The notes under the pieces were generated by a model. It made no database searches and was not told the DNA's origin. It worked only from the letters and a program-made list of their open reading frames with translations. Of a stretch of 64,000 nt of DNA, positions 34,303-43,531 are shown one piece after another. Source of the stretch: an uncultured Massilia sp. (lineage in GTDB: Bacteria; Pseudomonadota; Gammaproteobacteria; Burkholderiales; Burkholderiaceae_D); assembly GCF_913773735.1 (NCBI RefSeq), contig NZ_CAJYEB010000024.1, positions 1 through 64,000 on the forward strand, given 5' to 3'. How positions within the stretch are numbered: the first letter of the stretch is position 1; each line of letters begins with the position of its first letter. A program made the position numbers and the translations under genes.

Positions 34303-36345
34303 TTAAAAATTCTTGATGAGGGTAAGCCGGAACGACCGCGATTCGATCGGATGGAAATGGATGTCCTCGCGCGCCTCCGCTTCGCCGCGCAATTGCGAAG
34401 CGTAGTAGTAGTCGATCGCCGAGACCTTGCGGTTGGTGAGGTTGAAGCCTTCCAGTTCCAGGCGCAGGTCCTTCGCCAGGCGGTAGCCGATGCGCCCGTT
34501 CAGCGTGGTGCTGGCCTGCGAGCGCACGCTATCGTCCTCGACCAGCGGACGCGGGCCGAAGTAGCGCAGGCGCAGCGCGCCTTCCCAGGCGCCCAGCTGG
34601 CTCACCGTCAGCGCCACCTGGCCCACGCCCTCGACGGCGCCGGGGATGCGGTCCGCGCCCTCCGCCACGCCGCGCGAGCGGGCATGCGCGAAGGCGGCGT
34701 CGACGTCGACCGACAGCCATTTGAACGGCTTGTAGTAGTTCGAGAATTCGATGCCGTAGCGGCGGCTCGGCGGCCCTGCCTCGGTATTGCCGGCATCGCC
34801 GATATAGGTCAGCTCGGAGTCGAAGTCGAGGCGGTACAGCGAGATCGCGGTCTGGTTCTTCGGCACGATCTCGGTGCGCAGGCCGACTTCCATGCCGCGC
34901 GAGCGCACCAGGCCCGGGGTGCGCTCCACCGCGTCCAGCGTCTTCGGATCGACGGTCGCGACGGTGCCGCGCGCGTCGTTGCTGTGGAAGCCCGTGCCAT
35001 AGTTGAAGTACAGCTCGGTGTCGCGCCACGGGCCGAGCGCGACGTTCAGCGACGGGCTCGCCAGCGCGTCGTCGGCCTTGCCGGAATTCTCCGGGCGGTC
35101 GCCGCGCACGCGGAAGTCGTAGCGGTCGGCGCGCAGGCCGACGGTGCTGCGCAGCCACGGCGTCCAGCGCGTCGCGTTCTCGATCCAGGCCGCGTAGCTG
35201 GTTTCGCGGATGTGGTCCTGGCGCGTGATGTCGAGCGGGCGCCGCGCCGCCGTGTGCAGCAGGGCGTTGAAGATATTGTCGCTCTGCGCCTGCGCGCCGA
35301 CGGTGATGTCCGAACTCAGGGTGTCGCCGCGGTGCGCGTGCCAGGTGTGGATGGCGTTGACGCCGCTGGTGACGCGCCGGTCCGGCTGGGCGAACTGGTC
35401 GCCGTTCACCGGGTCGTCGAGAAAATAGGTGAAGTTCGACCACAGGTCGAGCTGGTTGCGGATCACGTAGGCATTCACCTTCGATGCCGTATCGGCCGTG
35501 GTGCGGCGCCATACGCCGGACAGGCTGTAGCGATGGGCCTGGCCGCCGTCGGTCGGGTCCACCAGGCCGAAGCGGTCGATGCTGCCGTCGGCGACGGCGC
35601 GCGCGGGAATCTGGTCGGTCGCGTTCCACTTGCCGCGGTAGGCCATCGCCGTGACGGTCCAGCCGTTGTTGGCGTAGCCGCGGCTGTAGCGCAGCACGGC
35701 GTTCTGCTTGCGGTAATCGTCGCCGCGCGTGAACGGGCCGTCGTTGTGCAGCAGTTCCAGCGCGTAGGTGAGGGCGCCGCCCCAGGCGTCCGTCGATGCC
35801 GCCAGCGCCGCGCGGCCGTAGCCGTTCTGGCCGCCGCTGAGGGTGGCCACGTTGCGCACCAGGCGGTTCGCGTACGTCACCGAGGCGCTGCCGGCCGAGG
35901 AAAAATCGCCGGTGCGCGGCGAGTACGGCCCCTTGCCGTAGTCCAGGCGCGCGGTCAGTTCCGGCATCAGGAAGTTCAGGTCGGTCCAGCCCTGGCCGTG
36001 CGCATGGCTGCGCTGGTTCACCGGCATGTCGTCGACGAAGGTGGCGAGGTCGGTGCCGTGGTCGAGGTTGAAGCCGCGCAGGTAGAACTGGTTGGCCTTG
36101 CCTTCCCCGCTGTGCTGGCTGGCGATCAGGCCGGGCGTGGCTTCCAGCAGCTCGCCGGGACGGTAGACGGTGCGCATCTCCAGTTCCTTCTGGCTGACGC
36201 TGCCGGCGTTGGCGGAATCGGCGATGCCCAGCATGCTGCTGCGCGCGCCCTCGACCAGCACGCGCTGGATCACGGGGTCGTCGGCAAGGGCAGGGGCGTG
36301 GATGAACAGCGCGGCCAGCGCGCAGGGAATGATACGTAATTGCAT
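34303..36345 (-). CDS. TonB-dependent receptor
   Basis: The 680-residue outer-membrane protein begins with a signal (MQLRIIPCALAALFIHAPAL + A). The plug domain includes ARSSMLGIADSANAGSVSQK, YRPGELLEATPGLIASQHSG and QFYLRGFNLDHGTDLATFVD. The rest is a beta-barrel ending in the aromatic C-terminal strand SFRLTLIKNF, needed for outer-membrane insertion. It imports a ligand using energy from TonB; a cobalamin, siderophore or peptide is possible. It starts 1 bp after the DUF6702 stop, which overlaps the upstream M1 peptidase gene, so the three genes form one operon. This suggests that the receptor handles a substrate connected to the peptidase. Confidence 0.93.
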   Translation of the reverse strand: MQLRIIPCALAALFIHAPALADDPVIQRVLVEGARSSMLGIADSANAGSVSQKELEMRTVYRPGELLEATPGLIASQHSGEGKANQFYLRGFNLDHGTDLATFVDDMPVNQRSHAHGQGWTDLNFLMPELTARLDYGKGPYSPRTGDFSSAGSASVTYANRLVRNVATLSGGQNGYGRAALAASTDAWGGALTYALELLHNDGPFTRGDDYRKQNAVLRYSRGYANNGWTVTAMAYRGKWNATDQIPARAVADGSIDRFGLVDPTDGGQAHRYSLSGVWRRTTADTASKVNAYVIRNQLDLWSNFTYFLDDPVNGDQFAQPDRRVTSGVNAIHTWHAHRGDTLSSDITVGAQAQSDNIFNALLHTAARRPLDITRQDHIRETSYAAWIENATRWTPWLRSTVGLRADRYDFRVRGDRPENSGKADDALASPSLNVALGPWRDTELYFNYGTGFHSNDARGTVATVDPKTLDAVERTPGLVRSRGMEVGLRTEIVPKNQTAISLYRLDFDSELTYIGDAGNTEAGPPSRRYGIEFSNYYKPFKWLSVDVDAAFAHARSRGVAEGADRIPGAVEGVGQVALTVSQLGAWEGALRLRYFGPRPLVEDDSVRSQASTTLNGRIGYRLAKDLRLELEGFNLTNRKVSAIDYYYASQLRGEAEAREDIHFHPIESRSFRLTLIKNF

Positions 36346-36346
36346 G

Positions 36347-36844
36347 TCAGCGGATCGGAAGTTCGGTACGGTTCGCGGTGAAGGCGAAGGTGCGCAGGTC
36401 GCCGCCCGCGCTGAAGTTGACGGTGTTGACCTGGTCCGGCAGGAAGTCGACCAGCACGGCGTTGTGGATGAGCGCGACCCGCTCGGCGGGCGTGCGCGCG
36501 GCTTCCTGGAAGATCGTCACGCTGTCGGTGTCGACGGTGACGCCGACCCAGTCCAGGGCGATGCGCTTGCCGTCCTTGTCGGCCAGCCAGAACAGCTTCT
36601 CGACGTACTTGCGCAGCACGGCCTGGTCGTCCGGGTTGGACAGGTCGAACTGCTGCTGGTACAGGTTGGCCAGCAGCGCCTCGACGTCGTGCGCCATGTA
36701 GGTATGCACGACCTCGAGGTTGCCCGTATGCGCGTTGAAGCTGATGTCGGCGATGCCGGCATGGAAGCGGTGCGCCGGCGCGAGCGGGCTCGCGCCGGCA
36801 AGCAGCGCGGCCAGCGCGGCGTGCAACAGGGTGCGGCGCCGCAT
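36347..36844 (-). CDS. DUF6702 family exported protein
   Basis: From MRRRTLLHAALAALLAGASP the 165-residue protein has a signal ending near APAHRFHAGIADISFNAHTG. The core resembles DUF6702: VHTYMAHDVEALLANLYQQQ, then LRKYVEKLFWLADKDGKRIA, and a beta-rich end (NTVNFSAGGDLRTFAFTANR). Such proteins commonly lie beside M1 peptidases or TonB receptors. The function is unknown. Its ATG overlaps the upstream M1 gene stop (TGATG), and the receptor gene follows after 1 bp. An alternative GTG start at 36847 would add a single residue. Confidence 0.85.
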   Translation of the reverse strand: MRRRTLLHAALAALLAGASPLAPAHRFHAGIADISFNAHTGNLEVVHTYMAHDVEALLANLYQQQFDLSNPDDQAVLRKYVEKLFWLADKDGKRIALDWVGVTVDTDSVTIFQEAARTPAERVALIHNAVLVDFLPDQVNTVNFSAGGDLRTFAFTANRTELPIR

Positions 36845-39273
36845 CACTCGACCGCCTTGCCCGCCTCGACGGCCTGTTCGGCGGCCCTGGCGGCTTCCTT
36901 GGGATCCTTCTTCGGCTTCAGCTTCTCGGCGTAGTCCTTCATCATGTCATCCTGTGCCTGCTTCGACTTGAACAGCTCGAGGCGCGTCGGCACCGCCTTG
37001 CGCGGCCAGCTGTTGTTGAACGTGTCGATGTCGGCGGTTTCCAGGTACGGGTCCTGGACCAGGCCGACCATCGGCTCGTCGGTGACGATCAGCTTGGTGA
37101 TCTTCCTGGGAGAGTAACGCCAGACTTCGGCCGGGATGCGTTCGATATATTTCTTGCCGCTTTGCAGCTGGATTTCCAGCACCAGCGGCATGACGAGGCC
37201 GCCCAGGTTCGAGAAGTCGACCAGGTACAGGTGCTTGCCTTCCTTGAGCAGCGCCTTTTCCCAATCCTCCAGGCCGTCGACCGTCTCGGTATAGCGGTTG
37301 CGGTCCTTGTTGGTGACGGTGAAGTCGTCGTGCGCGTTGTAGAAGTCCTTCAGCTCCGGGTGCGCATCGACGCGGCGCGGCAGCGTCCCCTGGTTGCGCT
37401 GGTCGGTGACCGAGACCGGCTGGGCGTCCTTCTGCGCGCGCTGCCAGGCCTTTTCCGTTTCCGGATCCTTCGAGCCGACCGTGTATTCGGTGATGCCGTC
37501 CACGCTGATGTCGACCGCGTCGGTGGTGTAGAACCAGCCGCGCCAGAACCAGTCGAGGTCCGTGCCCGAGGCGTCTTCCATGGTGCGGAAGAAGTCGGCC
37601 GGGGTCGGGCGCTTGAACTTCCAGCGCTGGGCGTATTCCTTGAAGGCGAAGTCGAACAGTTCGCGGCCCAGCACCGTCTCGCGCAGGATGTTCAGCGCCG
37701 TGGCCGGCTTGGCATAGGCGTTGCCGCCGCGGTTGGTCACGGATTCGGAATTCGTCATGATCGGCTGCTGGTTGCGGCTCTTCATGTAGTCGACGATGTT
37801 GCGCGCTTCGCCGCGGCGCGACGGGTAGTGTTCTTCCCAGCGCTGCTCGGCCAGGAACTGCATGAAGGAGTTCAGGCCTTCGTCCATCCAGGTCCACTGG
37901 CGCTCGTCCGAGTTGACGATCATCGGGAAGTAGTTGTGGCCGACCTCGTGGATGATCACGCTGATCAGGCCGTACTTGACGTTCTTCGGATAGGTCAGCG
38001 CGCCGGTCTTCTTGTCCTTGGTGGGGCGGCCGCCGTTGAACGAGATCATCGGGTATTCCATGCCGCCGACCGGGCCGTTCACCGAGATCGCCACCGGATA
38101 CGGGTAGTCGAACGAGTAGGTGTTATAGCTGTCGATCGTGTGGATGATGGCCTGGGTCGAATACTTTTCCCACAGCGGATTGCCTTCCTTCGGGTAGTAG
38201 GACATGGCCAGCACGTCGGTCCCGCCCTTCTTGAAGCCCTGCGCGTCCCAGATGAACTTGCGGCTAGTGGCGAAGGCGAAGTCGCGCACGTTGTCCGCCT
38301 TGAAGCGCCAGGTCTTGCTGGCCGTCGCGCGCCGCTTCTCGTTGGCCTCGGCCTCGGCCTGGGTGACGATCATGACCGGCTGCGCGGCCGTGCGCGCGCG
38401 CGCCAGGCGCTCGCGCTGGGCGCCCGTCAGCACCGCGTCCGGGTTCTGCAGCACGCCGGTGGCGGCGACGATGTGGTCGGCCGGCACCGTGATCTCGACC
38501 TCGTAGTCGCCGAACTCCAGCGTGAACTCGCCGTCGCCCAGGTACTGCTTGTTCTGCCAGCCGTGGGCGTCGTAGTAGGCGGCCATGCGCGGGAAGAACT
38601 GGGCGATCTCGAACAGGTCGTTGTTGTCCTGGCCCTCCTTGTCGAAGCGCTCGAAGCCCATGCGCCGGCCCAGCACGTTCGTCTCGGGCACGTTGAAGCT
38701 CCACGCCATCTCGAACGCGAAGCGCTGGCCGGGCTTGAGGGGCTGCGGCAGGTCGATGCGCATCATCGTCTTGTTGATCGCGTGGGCCAGCGGACGGCCG
38801 GACGTGTCGGTCACGCGGGCGACCTTGAAGCCGCCGTCGAACTTGCGGCTCTCGACCAGGAAGCGCGCCGCCTCGAAGTTCAGGCCGGCCTGTCCGCCGG
38901 GCGTGGCGGCGGTGCGCCAGGCATCGCGCGACGGGTAGCTCGAGATGTTGCGGTTGTCGGAATCCGCGCGGAACATGTTCTGGTCGAGCTGGATCCACAG
39001 GTAGTGCAGCGTGTCCGGCGAATTGTTGTGGTAGGTGACCGTCTCGCTGCCGCTCACGGCGCGCTTCGCCTCGTCCAGCGTGACGCGGATGCGGTAGTCG
39101 GCGCGCTGCTGCCAGTAGGCGTGGCCCGGGGCGCCGGAGGCGGTGCGGGTCTCGGTCGGGGTGGGGAGCAGCTCGTCGAGCTGGCGGAACTTGTCGTCGA
39201 AGGCCTGGGCGGCGGCATTGCTCAGGGAGGACGCCAGGGTCAGGGCGGCGAGGGCGATCGGGAGGTGTTTCAT
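36844..39273 (-). CDS. Exported M1-family metallopeptidase (paralogue 1)
   Basis: The 809-residue protein starts with a Sec signal (MKHLPIALAALTLASSLSNA). The gluzincin catalytic core is VIIHEVGHNYFPMIVNSDER, with the third zinc ligand Glu 18 residues on, in QWTWMDEGLNSF. The usual GAMEN exopeptidase motif is replaced by GGMEYPMISF. The N-terminal substrate region includes YHNNSPDTLHYLWIQLDQNM. It should hydrolyse peptides in the periplasm. It is upstream of DUF6702 and the TonB-dependent receptor in one operon, and a close paralogue, the gene at 39487-41874, lies 213 bp further upstream. It ends in a charged tail (KKDPKEAARAAEQAVEAGKA). Confidence 0.92.
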   Translation of the reverse strand: MKHLPIALAALTLASSLSNAAAQAFDDKFRQLDELLPTPTETRTASGAPGHAYWQQRADYRIRVTLDEAKRAVSGSETVTYHNNSPDTLHYLWIQLDQNMFRADSDNRNISSYPSRDAWRTAATPGGQAGLNFEAARFLVESRKFDGGFKVARVTDTSGRPLAHAINKTMMRIDLPQPLKPGQRFAFEMAWSFNVPETNVLGRRMGFERFDKEGQDNNDLFEIAQFFPRMAAYYDAHGWQNKQYLGDGEFTLEFGDYEVEITVPADHIVAATGVLQNPDAVLTGAQRERLARARTAAQPVMIVTQAEAEANEKRRATASKTWRFKADNVRDFAFATSRKFIWDAQGFKKGGTDVLAMSYYPKEGNPLWEKYSTQAIIHTIDSYNTYSFDYPYPVAISVNGPVGGMEYPMISFNGGRPTKDKKTGALTYPKNVKYGLISVIIHEVGHNYFPMIVNSDERQWTWMDEGLNSFMQFLAEQRWEEHYPSRRGEARNIVDYMKSRNQQPIMTNSESVTNRGGNAYAKPATALNILRETVLGRELFDFAFKEYAQRWKFKRPTPADFFRTMEDASGTDLDWFWRGWFYTTDAVDISVDGITEYTVGSKDPETEKAWQRAQKDAQPVSVTDQRNQGTLPRRVDAHPELKDFYNAHDDFTVTNKDRNRYTETVDGLEDWEKALLKEGKHLYLVDFSNLGGLVMPLVLEIQLQSGKKYIERIPAEVWRYSPRKITKLIVTDEPMVGLVQDPYLETADIDTFNNSWPRKAVPTRLELFKSKQAQDDMMKDYAEKLKPKKDPKEAARAAEQAVEAGKAVE

Positions 39274-39298
39274 GTGGGCTTGATGGAGGAAAACAGCA

Positions 39299-39478
39299 GC
39301 GGGTGGGCACGGTGGCGCACCCTACGGTGTTGCAAAAGTTCGTAGGGTGGACGGGTTCCCCGTCCACGCGGTGATACGCGCCGTGCGATCCCTCGATAAG
39401 GAAAACGACGCCGCATCAGACATATCGGCCATGCCGACGACGGTCGAACGCGTGGACGGGAGACCCGTCCACCCTACG
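39299..39478. repeat. GTAGGGTGG elements, including a MITE-like inverted repeat
   Basis: A half-element, gggtgggcacggtggcgcac + cctacgg, occupies 39301-39327. Next to it, 39341-39478, lies a 138-bp segment with terminal inverted repeats: left cgtagggtggacgggttccc + cgtccacgcg, right cgcgtggacgggagacccgt + ccaccctacg. Its interior shares ggtgatacgcgccgtgcg with the 54-bp array at 56093-56311. No reading frame is carried. The layout is that of a non-autonomous MITE. Confidence 0.8.
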
Positions 39479-39486
39479 CGATGCGC

Positions 39487-41874
39487 TTACTCGGTCTTCT
39501 GGGCTTCGGTGTCCGCGGCCTTGTCCTTGGCGGCGTCCTTGGTCTTCAGCTTCTCGTTGAAGTCCTTCATCATGTCGGGCTGGGCGCGCGAGGTCTTGAA
39601 CAGCTCCAGGCGCGACGGGGTCGCCTTGCGCGGCCAGCTGTTGTTGCTGACGTCGGTATCGGCGGTTTCCCAGTACGGGTCCTGGGTCAGGCCGACCATC
39701 GGCTCGTCGGTGACGATCAGCTTGGTGATCTTCTTCGGCGAGTAGCGCCAGACTTCGGCCGGAATGCGTTCGATGGTCTTCTTGCCGCTCTGCAGCTGGA
39801 TCTCCAGCACCAGCGGGGTCACGAGGCCGCCCAGGTTCGAGAAGTCGACCAGGTACAGGTGCTTGCCTTCCTTGAGCAGCGCCTTTTCCCAGTCCTCCAG
39901 GCCCTCGACCGTCTCGGTGTAGCGGTTGCGGTCCTTGTTGGTGACGGTGAAGTCGTCATGCTCGTTGTAGAAGTCCTTCAGCTCCGGATGCGCATCGACG
40001 CGGCGCGGCAGCGTGCCCTGGTTGCGCTGGTCGGTGATCGAGACCGGCTCGGCGTCCTTCTGGGCGCGCTTCCAGGCCTTTTCCACTTCCGGATCCTTGG
40101 AACCGATCGTGTATTCGGTGATGCCGTCCACGCTCACGTCCACCGCGTCGGTGGTGTAGAACCAGCCGCGCCAGAACCAGTCGAGGTCCGTGCCCGAGGC
40201 GTCTTCCATGGTGCGGAAGAAGTCGGCCGGGGTCGGGCGCTTGAATTTCCAGCGGCGCGCGTATTCCTTGAACGCGAAGTCGAACAGTTCGCGGCCCAGC
40301 ACAGTCTCGCGCAGCACGATCAGCGCGGCGGTCGGCTTGGCGTAGGCGTTGTTGCCGAACTGGAGGACCGATTCCGAGTTGGTCATGATGGGCACCTGGT
40401 TACGGCTCTTCATGTACTCGGCGATCACGCGCGGCTCGCCGCGCGACTGCGGATAGTGCTCTTCCCAGGCCTGCTCGGCCAGGTACTGCACGAAGGAGTT
40501 CAGGCCCTCGTCCATCCAGGTCCACTGGCGCTCGTCCGAGTTGATGATCATCGGATAGTAGTTGTGGCCCACCTCGTGGATGATCACGCTGATCAGGCCG
40601 TACTTGGTGCGCTTGGAATAGGTGATCTCGCCGGTCTTCTTGTCCTTGGTCGGACGCGGGCCGTTGAACGAGATCATCGGGTATTCCATGCCGCCGACCG
40701 GGCCGTTCACCGAGATCGCCACCGGGTACGGGTAGTCGAAGGAATACTTGTTGTACTCGTTGATGGTGTGGATGATCGACTGGGTCGAGTACTGGCCCCA
40801 CAGCGGGTTGCCCTCCTTCGGGTAGTAGGACATCGCCAGCACGTCGGTGTCGCCCTTCTTGTAGCCCTGCGCGTCCCAGATGAATTTGCGGCTCGACGCG
40901 AACGCGAAGTCGCGCACGTTCCTGGCCTTGAAGTGCCAGGTCCTGGTGCCGCTCGCACGGGTCTTTTCCTTGGCTTCGGCTTCGGCCTGCGTGACGATGA
41001 CGACCGGCTTGGCGGCCGTGCGCGCCTGCTTCAGGCGGTCGCGCTGGGCCGCGCTCAGGACGTCGCCCGGGTTCTGCAGTTCGCCGGTGGAGGCGACCAC
41101 GTGGTCGGCCGGCACGGTCACCTGCACGTCGTAGTCGCCGAATTCCAGCGTGAATTCGCCCGAGCCCAGGAACTGCTTGTGCTGCCAGCCGTACACGTCG
41201 TAGTAGGCGGCCATGCGCGGGAACCACTGGGCGATCTCGAACAGGTCGTTCTTGTCGTCGAATTTCTCGTAGCCCGAGCGGCCGCCCAGGATCTTCGACT
41301 CGGTGATGTTGTAGCTCCAGTCGATGCCGAAGGCCAGGCGCTGGCCGGGCTTGAGGGGCTGCGGCAGGTCGATGCGCATCATCGTCTTGTTGATGACGAA
41401 GTGCAGGGGGCGGCCGCTGCCGTCCTTGACTGCCTTGATGTCGAAGCCGCCCGGGAACGTGCGCGCCTCCAGGGTCGTGCGCAGGGCGTCGAACTTCACG
41501 CCGGTTTCCGGCGTCTGGCCTTTCCAGGCGTCGCGCGAGGGCAGGATGGCCGTGGTGCGGGCATCCGAGCCCGGCTTGTAGATGTTCTGGTCGAGCTGCA
41601 CCCACAGGTAGGTGAGGGTGTCGGGCGAATTGTTGTGATACGTGATCGTCTCGGAACCGGTGATCGTGCGCTTGTCCTCGTCCAGCGCGACGCGGATCGC
41701 GTAGTCGGCCCGCTGCTGCCAGTAGGCATGGCCCGGGGCGCCGGAAGCGGTACGGATCGTCGTCGGAGTCGGAAGCAATTCGTCGAGCTGGCGGAACTTG
41801 TCGTCGAAAGGTTCTGCCGCGATTGCAGTCATCGTGAAGCACAGTGCTGCCAGGCCGATCGGCAAACGTATCAT
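39487..41874 (-). CDS. Exported M1-family metallopeptidase (paralogue 2)
   Basis: The 795-residue protein has a Sec signal (MIRLPIGLAALCFTMTAIAA). Its catalytic core is VIIHEVGHNYYPMIINSDER and QWTWMDEGLNSF. It is a close paralogue of the gene at 36844-39273. By eye the C-terminal 200 residues are nearly identical (DAHPELKDFYNEHDDFTVTN), while the N-terminal half differs more. Like its partner it has GGMEYP in place of GAMEN. The pair probably arose by tandem duplication, perhaps kept similar by gene conversion. A repeat element separates the two, so this copy may be expressed alone. Its promoter should lie in the AT-rich gap 41875-42247. Confidence 0.92.
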   Translation of the reverse strand: MIRLPIGLAALCFTMTAIAAEPFDDKFRQLDELLPTPTTIRTASGAPGHAYWQQRADYAIRVALDEDKRTITGSETITYHNNSPDTLTYLWVQLDQNIYKPGSDARTTAILPSRDAWKGQTPETGVKFDALRTTLEARTFPGGFDIKAVKDGSGRPLHFVINKTMMRIDLPQPLKPGQRLAFGIDWSYNITESKILGGRSGYEKFDDKNDLFEIAQWFPRMAAYYDVYGWQHKQFLGSGEFTLEFGDYDVQVTVPADHVVASTGELQNPGDVLSAAQRDRLKQARTAAKPVVIVTQAEAEAKEKTRASGTRTWHFKARNVRDFAFASSRKFIWDAQGYKKGDTDVLAMSYYPKEGNPLWGQYSTQSIIHTINEYNKYSFDYPYPVAISVNGPVGGMEYPMISFNGPRPTKDKKTGEITYSKRTKYGLISVIIHEVGHNYYPMIINSDERQWTWMDEGLNSFVQYLAEQAWEEHYPQSRGEPRVIAEYMKSRNQVPIMTNSESVLQFGNNAYAKPTAALIVLRETVLGRELFDFAFKEYARRWKFKRPTPADFFRTMEDASGTDLDWFWRGWFYTTDAVDVSVDGITEYTIGSKDPEVEKAWKRAQKDAEPVSITDQRNQGTLPRRVDAHPELKDFYNEHDDFTVTNKDRNRYTETVEGLEDWEKALLKEGKHLYLVDFSNLGGLVTPLVLEIQLQSGKKTIERIPAEVWRYSPKKITKLIVTDEPMVGLTQDPYWETADTDVSNNSWPRKATPSRLELFKTSRAQPDMMKDFNEKLKTKDAAKDKAADTEAQKTE

Positions 41875-42247
41875 ATCTACCCTGTATTTATGGTTGAAAT
41901 AAAGAAAATATTCTAGTCTTGCCTCCCAAAAATAAGCATCTTGATTTGTAACAAGGCTGTTACAAATAACCCGTGCTAGTGAAAAGCGAATTTTTTCGGT
42001 ACGCGGCGGCGATCGACAAACTTATATATGTCTATACCACCCGAATTTGTTGCTTTTTGGATACGCTCACCGTGGCGATATTGCTACTAACAAGTATTTG
42101 CCACGTTGACCACTTATAAGTAAACGTTGCCCGATTATAATTTTTCGTCTGATAAGACACGCCAAGGTATTTTCTTTATAGCAATAGTCTTATACTACTG
42201 AAATCGTCATTGCATAGTTGATACGCCGAGCGGCGTGAGGGAAAAGG
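41875..42247. other. AT-rich divergent intergenic region
   Basis: The 373-bp gap between the minus-strand M1 gene and the plus-strand diguanylate cyclase is much richer in A and T than its surroundings. TATAAT at 42136-42141 and TATACT at 42191-42196 are possible plus-strand -10 boxes, but no -35 hexamer at correct spacing is seen. No gene is recognised in it. Confidence 0.6.
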
Positions 42248-43453
42248 ATGGATGCGTTCACACTCGTCGTGGCCGCCGCACTGGCGAGCACGATCATGGC
42301 CGGCAGCATGGTCCTCCTGTATCTCGCCAGCTCGCGCCAGGTGTGCCTGCTCGACTGGACGCTGGCCGGCGCGTTCTTTGCGGCCAGCAATATCATCGCC
42401 GCCGTGTCCATGCATGGCGGCATCGCCCATCCCCTCGTCCCCGGCCTCGGCAATACCCTGCACCTGGCAGGCCAGTTCGGCATGCTCGCCGGCGTGCGCC
42501 GCCACCTGCGCCTCAAGGCCGGCTGGGGCGCCTTCGCCGTCCTGGCGGCGCTGGTGCTGGCCGCGCACACGCTGACCTTCATCCAGGCATCGGTACTGCA
42601 TCGCATGACGCTGATGGGACCGCTCATCACCGCCATCAACCTCGGCACCGCCTGGCTGTTGTGGCACCGCAGCGACGGGGCGGGGCGCGTGGCCTACGTG
42701 CCGCTGATCGTCCTGGAACTGTTGTCGGCGCTGCAGATGGCGGTGCGCAACGGCCTCGTGATCTTCTACGACGGGCAGCTCCCGGGCGGCCTGGGCGGCC
42801 AGTTCCTGCAGACGAGCGGCGCGCTGTCGATGCTGGTGTTCCTGTCGTTCGGCGCGATGTCGTGCGCGCTGATCGTGGCCCAGCAGCAGACGCTGGCGCT
42901 GCGCCGCGCCTCGCTGACCGATGCGCTGACCGGCTGGCTGAACCGGCGCGCGCTGCACGACATCGCCACGCGCGAATTCCGCCGCTGCCGCCGCACCGGC
43001 GCCCCGGTCCATTTCATCACCTTCGACGTCGACCATTTCAAGGCCATCAACGACCGCCACGGCCACGGTGTGGGCGATGCCGCGATCTGCCACATCACCA
43101 CGCTGTCGGCCGGCGTGCTGCGCGGCTACGACGCCCTGTTCCGCATCGGCGGCGAGGAATTCGCGGTGCTGCTGGCCGGCGCCGCGCCGGACGCCGTGCG
43201 CGGCATCGCCGAGCGCCTGCGCGAACTGGTGGCGCATGCGCCGCTGGTCGCCGACGGCCACGTGGTGCCGATGACGATCAGCGTGGGCGTCGCCGCGCTG
43301 GCGTCGTCCGACCAGAAATGGGAAGACATCCTGCGCCGCGCCGACGAGGCGCTGTACCACGCCAAGCAGCATGGCCGCAACCGGGTCAGCGTGCACGGAC
43401 GCGACGTGCCGGAGCGCGGTCAGGTGTTGCGGTTGCAGGTGGTGGGGGCCTGA
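42248..43453 (+). CDS. Membrane diguanylate cyclase (GGDEF)
   Basis: The 401-residue protein makes cyclic di-GMP. About residues 1-205 are hydrophobic, with six or seven membrane helices (start MDAFTLVVAAALASTIMAGS) that form a sensory or anchoring module of unknown ligand. The GGDEF domain follows: ASLTDALTGWLNRRALHDIA, ITFDVDHFKAINDRHGHGVG, and the active site RIGGEEF. The inhibitory I-site RxxD is intact (RGYD, five residues before GGEEF), so product feedback is expected. There is no EAL domain. A ribosome-binding site (GGGAAAAGG) precedes the ATG. It is probably monocistronic. Confidence 0.93.
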   Translation: MDAFTLVVAAALASTIMAGSMVLLYLASSRQVCLLDWTLAGAFFAASNIIAAVSMHGGIAHPLVPGLGNTLHLAGQFGMLAGVRRHLRLKAGWGAFAVLAALVLAAHTLTFIQASVLHRMTLMGPLITAINLGTAWLLWHRSDGAGRVAYVPLIVLELLSALQMAVRNGLVIFYDGQLPGGLGGQFLQTSGALSMLVFLSFGAMSCALIVAQQQTLALRRASLTDALTGWLNRRALHDIATREFRRCRRTGAPVHFITFDVDHFKAINDRHGHGVGDAAICHITTLSAGVLRGYDALFRIGGEEFAVLLAGAAPDAVRGIAERLRELVAHAPLVADGHVVPMTISVGVAALASSDQKWEDILRRADEALYHAKQHGRNRVSVHGRDVPERGQVLRLQVVGA

Positions 43454-43531
43454 CGCCGGGCAGCCGCGCCGCGGCGCCGGCCGGGTACCGGCGCGCGCAG
43501 GGCGGCCGCCGGCACGGCATTGCGCTTGCGC

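Noticed and set aside
39481..41916. An 811-codon plus-strand frame opposite M1 paralogue 2
   Set aside because: The similar frame at 37162-39345 opposite paralogue 1 shows that it is a shadow that follows the duplicated gene.
42106..42141. A sigma-70 promoter made of TTGACC at 42106 and TATAAT at 42136
   Set aside because: The spacer is 24 bases, too long for a functional pair; only the -10 element is mentioned.
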